This document shows positions 8,236 to 10,453 of a stretch of 10,453 nt of DNA, piece by piece. Where the stretch lies: the NCBI GenBank assembly GCA_900542395.1, contig UQNM01000074.1, positions 1 to 10,453 on the forward strand. Direction: 5' to 3'. A program made the translations under genes and the position numbers. The notes under the pieces are model-generated. The model was not told the origin of the DNA and made no database searches. It saw only the letters and a program-made list of their open reading frames with translations. Source of the DNA: an uncultured Eubacteriales bacterium (GTDB taxonomy: Bacteria; Bacillota; Clostridia; Christensenellales; Aristaeellaceae). The first letter of the stretch is position 1. Each line of letters opens with the position of its first letter.

Positions 8236-8269
8236 CCTCCTCACGCTCCTCATCCCGCAGAATGAGCCT

Positions 8270-8299
8270 ATTATACCGCATCTTCACGCCTGCGCGCAA
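8270..8299 (-). promoter_or_regulatory. Sigma-A-like promoter of the methionine operon
   Basis: A perfect TATAAT (8270-8275, minus strand) with a partial -35 TTGCGC (8294-8299) at an 18-base spacing. Transcription would start near 8263, about 28 bases before the preferred ATG at 8235. This leaves no space for a SAM or cobalamin riboswitch in the leader. Confidence 0.6.
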
Positions 8300-8344
8300 T
8301 ATGTCATGTTGTCCGTTTGAAAACAGGCCGATGTTCGAAACCAG

Positions 8345-8384
8345 AAAAACAGACCGAAAGTCTGTTTGAACTCCCGGTCTGTTT
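8345..8384 (-). terminator. Intrinsic terminator after spoVAE, with two alternative 5' arms
   Basis: Read on the minus strand, the arm AAACAGACCG (8375-8384) can pair with CGGTCTGTTT (8347-8356) for 10 bp. A second copy, AAACAGAC (8360-8367), can pair with the same 3' arm (GTCTGTTT, 8347-8354) for 8 bp around a TTTCG loop. The shared 3' arm ends in a run of five T, as expected for a Rho-independent terminator. It begins five bases after the spoVAE TGA. The remaining bases up to 8269 hold nothing else I can support. Confidence 0.75.
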
Positions 8385-8388
8385 CGGT

Positions 8389-8760
8389 TCAGCTTTTCAT
8401 CTTGGGCTTAAACAGGACAGCGGCCAGGTAGCCGAAAAAGACCGCTGCCGCAATGCCGCCCGCCGCGGCCGTCACACCGCCGGTGAACGCGCCGAGAATC
8501 CCCGTTTCCTTCACGCCCTCGATTGCGCCGCGCGCCAGCGCATACCCAAAGCCCAGCAATGGAACGGTTGCGCCCGCGCCCGCAAAATCAACAATCGGTT
8601 TATACAGCCCCAGCGCGCCGAGGATAACGCCCGCCGTCACATAGCCGACCAGAATCCGCGCGCTGGTCAACTGCGTCTTCATAATCAGCACCTGACCGAT
8701 GGCACAGAGCAGGCCGCCCACGAAGAACGACTTCACCAGCATCCACAAAATCTCTATCAC
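8389..8760 (-). CDS. spoVAE: Stage V sporulation protein AE
   Basis: A 123-residue hydrophobic protein of the SpoVAE (SpoVAEb) family. It has about four membrane segments (near residues 8-28, 36-52, 60-78 and 90-116) and the conserved stretches GQVLIMKTQLTSARI, GAGATVPLLGFGYALARG and GAFTGGVTAA. By family knowledge the SpoVA proteins sit in the forespore inner membrane and move dipicolinic acid (DPA) with calcium into the developing spore and out at germination. The start is GTG at 8760: it overlaps the spoVAD stop as GTGA, and AGGAG lies 8 bases upstream inside spoVAD, so translation is coupled to spoVAD. The open frame runs further upstream to 8991 but that part is the shadow of spoVAD. It is the last gene of the unit and is followed by a terminator. 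Confidence 0.94.
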   Translation of the reverse strand: MIEILWMLVKSFFVGGLLCAIGQVLIMKTQLTSARILVGYVTAGVILGALGLYKPIVDFAGAGATVPLLGFGYALARGAIEGVKETGILGAFTGGVTAAAGGIAAAVFFGYLAAVLFKPKMKS

Positions 8761-9785
8761 GCGCCCTTCTCCTTTCGATGCTCCATCGCGACGGCATGCG
8801 CGATGCCGGGCACACTCTCGCCCTGCATGCTGCTTGTCGGGCTGAGCAGCGCGCCCGTCGCCATAAACAAAACGCGCTTCAATCGGCCTGCCGCGAGCTC
8901 GGGCAGCAAATGCGCGCACAACATGCTCGCCGCACAGCCGCACCCGCTCCCACCTGAATGAACATCCTGCCTTTCGGAAAAAATTTCGCATCCGCAGTCA
9001 AACAGCTTGCCCTCGTCCACGTCGATTTTCTTTTCGTGCAGCAGCTCAATGAGCAGCTCACGTCCCAAACGCCCCAAATCGCCCGTCACCACCAAATCGT
9101 AATCCGCAAAGCCGCGCCCCAAATCCCTGAAATGCGCCGCGAGCGTATCGCAAGCTGCTGGCGTCATGGCCGCACCCATGTTGTTCGCATCCGTAATGCC
9201 CAGATCCACCACGCGACCGCATGTCGTATGCGTCAAGACCACCGGCGCGTGCTTCGAACCGGAAATCATCACCGCGCCCGCGCCGGTCACCGTCCACTGC
9301 GCCGTCGGCGTGCGCTGATTGCCCAATTCCAGCGGCGCGCGATACTGACGCTCCGCCGTGCAGAAGTGGCTGCATGTCGCGCAGATCAACCGATCCGCAA
9401 AGCCTCCGTCCGCCAGCATGCCGCCAACGGACAGGGATTCAGACATGGTGGAACACGCCCCATACAGACCGTAAAACGGGATTCCGAGGTTGCGCGCCGC
9501 AAACCCGGCGGAAATGATCTGGTTGAGCAGATCGCCCGCGAGCAGCATTTGAATTTCGTTCAGCCGCGTTCCCGCTTTTTTTGCGCAGAGCGCAACCGCC
9601 TGCTCGAGCATCGCGCGTTCGGCGCTTTCAAAAGATTGCTCCCCGTTCAGCTCATCCGGTATAATCCAATCGAATTTCGCGCCATATGGGCCTTCCTTTT
9701 CCTTTTGCCCCGCAATCCCCGCCCAGCCGATCAAACCGGGACACGACGGTAGCGCCGTCGTCTGCGCGCCGATTCGTTTGCTCAT
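8757..9785 (-). CDS. spoVAD: Stage V sporulation protein AD
   Basis: A 342-residue protein of the SpoVAD family, which has a thiolase-like fold and is known in Bacillus to bind dipicolinic acid at the forespore inner membrane as part of the SpoVA channel. Family signs are LLAGDLLNQI (81-90), YGACSTMSESL (108-118) with C111 at the thiolase-type nucleophile position, TGAGAVM, TGDLGRLG, a Cys/Gly-rich stretch at 264-284, LSPTSSMQGESVPGIAHAV (314-332). Length is normal for the family. The start is ATG at 9785: GGAGG lies 7 bases upstream. The open frame continues to 9818 but without support. Its ATG overlaps the TGA of a 19-codon leader ORF, and its SD is paired in a hairpin inside that ORF. It shares a GTGA overlap with spoVAE. 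spoVAC, which normally precedes spoVAD in clostridial operons, is not found between this gene and the intron. Confidence 0.95.
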   Translation of the reverse strand: MSKRIGAQTTALPSCPGLIGWAGIAGQKEKEGPYGAKFDWIIPDELNGEQSFESAERAMLEQAVALCAKKAGTRLNEIQMLLAGDLLNQIISAGFAARNLGIPFYGLYGACSTMSESLSVGGMLADGGFADRLICATCSHFCTAERQYRAPLELGNQRTPTAQWTVTGAGAVMISGSKHAPVVLTHTTCGRVVDLGITDANNMGAAMTPAACDTLAAHFRDLGRGFADYDLVVTGDLGRLGRELLIELLHEKKIDVDEGKLFDCGCEIFSERQDVHSGGSGCGCAASMLCAHLLPELAAGRLKRVLFMATGALLSPTSSMQGESVPGIAHAVAMEHRKEKGA

Positions 9786-9841
9786 CCGCCCACCTCCGCA
9801 GACCCGGAGGCGGCGCAACGCGATTTTAAGTTTCTCTTCAT
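9782..9841 (-). CDS. 19-codon leader ORF coupled to spoVAD
   Basis: A short ORF, MKRNLKSRCAASGSAEVGG, with ATG at 9841 and TGA at 9782-9784. It has its own strong SD, GGAGG at 9849-9853, 7 bases upstream, and would be the first ORF on a transcript from the sigma-G-like promoter. Its TGA overlaps the spoVAD ATG as ATGA. The last codons contain the hairpin that covers the spoVAD SD, so ribosomes translating it should open that site. The peptide is basic and shows no known family; I do not see it as a clear SpoVAC remnant. It is probably a coupling leader whose peptide may have no role of its own. Confidence 0.5.
   Translation of the reverse strand: MKRNLKSRCAASGSAEVGG
9790..9813 (-). promoter_or_regulatory. 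Hairpin covering the spoVAD SD
   Basis: On the minus strand CCGCCTCCG (9805-9813) pairs with CGGAGGTGG (9790-9798) for 9 bp with one G-U pair, around the loop GGTCTG (9799-9804). The spoVAD SD GGAGG (9793-9797) is wholly within the stem. The structure is inside the coding part of the 19-codon leader ORF, which suggests translation of the leader is needed to free spoVAD. Confidence 0.6.
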
Positions 9842-9867
9842 GCGAACGCCTCCGCTTGATTTGCCCT

Positions 9868-9897
9868 TATTTTGAGCAAAAACCCTCGCCGTTATTC
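9868..9897 (-). promoter_or_regulatory. Sigma-G-like forespore promoter for the spoVAD unit
   Basis: On the minus strand GAATA (9893-9897) is followed after 18 bases by CAAAATA (9868-9874). This fits the sigma-G pattern gHATR-N17/18-CATnHTA with one mismatch in the -10. The start would be near 9861, just before the SD of the leader ORF. Forespore expression agrees with the known sigma-G control of spoVA in Bacillus. The element lies in the 3' exon side of the group II intron, about 43 bases past the splice site. Confidence 0.55.
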
Positions 9898-9939
9898 TGT
9901 CTTTGCGCCTGCGGGTGATTTTGCGCATTTTCCGATATA

Positions 9940-10010
9940 ATCGAGTAGGAGGGGGGTGATTAACCCCCGTCCTCTCACCGCACCGTGCGTACCGTTCGGT
10001 ACACGGCGCG
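9940..10010 (-). ncRNA. Group II intron domains V and VI
   Basis: Domain V (9979-10010) is a 32-base hairpin: 8 bp CGCGCCGT/ACGGTGCG, a two-base bulge GC on the 3' side, then 5 bp GTACC/GGTAC with the loop GAAC. This is the usual shape of the catalytic domain, with a CGC-type triad near the base. Domain VI has a distal stem GGGGGT/ACCCCC (9952-9957 with 9963-9968), and a bulged A at 9946 near the 3' end as branch point. The 3' end is set at 9940 by the branch-point distance; a shift of one or two bases is possible. Confidence 0.85.
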
Positions 10011-10453
10011 TCCAATACAAGCAGTCTGAATCGACTCATATGCCGGGGAGAGTTCAAAGAATCCCGCGCGTATGAGTCTTTCGTTTGTTATGCCTCTTGT
10101 CACGGCTCCCGTGTTCGCCGTAAACCAATATCCTCTGCGGCTGTTGGCGGCCATATGTGCGTAGCATTCCGGCACACCGAGCTTCATGAGGTTCTTGAGT
10201 TTGGTCTTCGGTTTCTTCCATTGCTTCCAGATGTATGCACGGATTCGGTGCCGCAGCCATTCGTCCCATTCCTGCATTTTCGTCTTTAGGGACGCTATCC
10301 CGTAGTAGTTCAACCATCCTGTCATGTAGACCTTTGTTTCCTGCATGACCTTTCGGGCATTGACTCCACGGTTTCGCTTCGTGATTGCGCGCAGCCTTTT
10401 CTTCGCTTTCAGCAGGGCTTTGGGATGGACACGAATGAACAGTCCATCCTTTC
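9975..10453 (-). CDS. ltrA: Group II intron reverse transcriptase/maturase, C-terminal part
   Basis: The last 158 residues of an intron-encoded protein; the frame is open to the window edge, so the reverse transcriptase domain lies outside. The visible part starts in the thumb region (KDGLFIRVHP, then KKRLRAITKRNRG) and holds the maturase (GIIM/X) domain: TGWLNYYGI (about 45-53), WDEWLRHRIRAYIWKQWK (63-80), LMKLGVPE, ANSRRGYW and ITNERLIRAG. By family knowledge this domain binds the intron RNA and helps splicing and target-primed integration. No HNH endonuclease domain follows, so it is an En-minus form. The final ten residues, AVYRTVRTVR, are encoded by the domain V sequence, and the TGA lies just after that hairpin. 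An internal ATG at 10346 is not a real start. No frameshift or stop is seen in the visible part. Confidence 0.92.
   Translation of the reverse strand, partial: KDGLFIRVHPKALLKAKKRLRAITKRNRGVNARKVMQETKVYMTGWLNYYGIASLKTKMQEWDEWLRHRIRAYIWKQWKKPKTKLKNLMKLGVPECYAHMAANSRRGYWFTANTGAVTRGITNERLIRAGFFELSPAYESIQTACIGRAVYRTVRTVR

Larger units (their letters stand above)
9940..10453 (-). mobile_element. Group II intron, 3' part (5' part beyond the window)
   Basis: The maturase coding end, domain V, domain VI and a likely 3' splice site follow in the expected order on the minus strand. The intron probably ends at 9940 with CGAT, so that the bulged A at 9946 in CCTACTCGAT is seven bases from the end, the normal distance for a branch point. 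The insertion lies upstream of the spoVAD promoter, in the same orientation as spoVAD. The 5' splice site and 5' exon are outside the window. Confidence 0.88.

Noticed and set aside
886..8265. Very long open frames on the plus strand (up to 850 codons, at 886-2658, 2663-4279, 4298-6850 and 6610-8265)
   Set aside because: They lie antisense to well-recognised minus-strand genes in a GC-rich genome, are Arg/His/Ala-rich, resemble no family, and follow from codon bias in the opposite frame.
8761..8991. N-terminal extension of the spoVAE frame
   Set aside because: It overlaps spoVAD fully, encodes a charged sequence unlike SpoVAE, and the GTG at 8760 has an SD and a coupling overlap.
9842..10057. 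Longer open frame upstream of the 19-codon leader ORF (91 codons in all)
   Set aside because: It runs through intron domains V and VI and across the splice site, so the upstream part is not one coding unit; the ATG at 9841 has the only good SD.

Overview
The window looks like chromosome from a GC-rich, endospore-forming member of the Bacillota, most likely class Clostridia. The evidence is the forespore genes spoVAD and spoVAE, the Shine-Dalgarno (SD) sites of the GGAGG type, a YkpA-like ABC-F ATPase, a YitJ-type methionine enzyme, and a MetH whose activation domain is a separate protein. All real genes are on the minus strand, so transcription runs from high to low coordinates. Genus and species cannot be judged from the sequence alone.

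Right edge, 9940-10453: the 3' end of a group II intron. It holds the maturase-domain C-terminus of the intron-encoded protein (N-terminal part outside the window), then catalytic domain V, domain VI with a bulged branch-point A, and a probable 3' splice site at 9940. Next, 8389-9897: a short forespore unit with a sigma-G-like promoter, a 19-codon leader ORF, spoVAD and spoVAE, ending in an intrinsic terminator. The leader ORF overlaps spoVAD by ATGA and contains a hairpin that pairs with the spoVAD SD. spoVAC, the usual partner, is not present between the intron and spoVAD.

Middle, 2462-8299: a tightly packed operon with its own sigma-A-like promoter. In order it encodes a divergent DprA/Smf-like Rossmann protein, a stand-alone MetH activation-domain protein, a MetH core (homocysteine, pterin and cobalamin modules) and a YitJ-type fusion of homocysteine S-methyltransferase and methylenetetrahydrofolate reductase. 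Together the last three supply methyl-THF, move the methyl group to homocysteine through cobalamin, and rescue oxidised cobalamin. The DprA-like gene is the unexpected member.

Left, 37-2457: a YkpA-type ABC-F ATPase whose promoter starts directly after the methionine operon, then pgsA for phosphatidylglycerol synthesis with its own extended -10 promoter. No tRNA, rRNA, CRISPR array or riboswitch was seen. No stretch longer than 300 bases lacks a gene. The most interesting points are the SD-sequestering leader ORF before spoVAD, the intron insertion at that spot, the DprA-like gene in the methionine operon, and an ABC-F protein in which all the degenerate motifs fall in the same composite ATP site.
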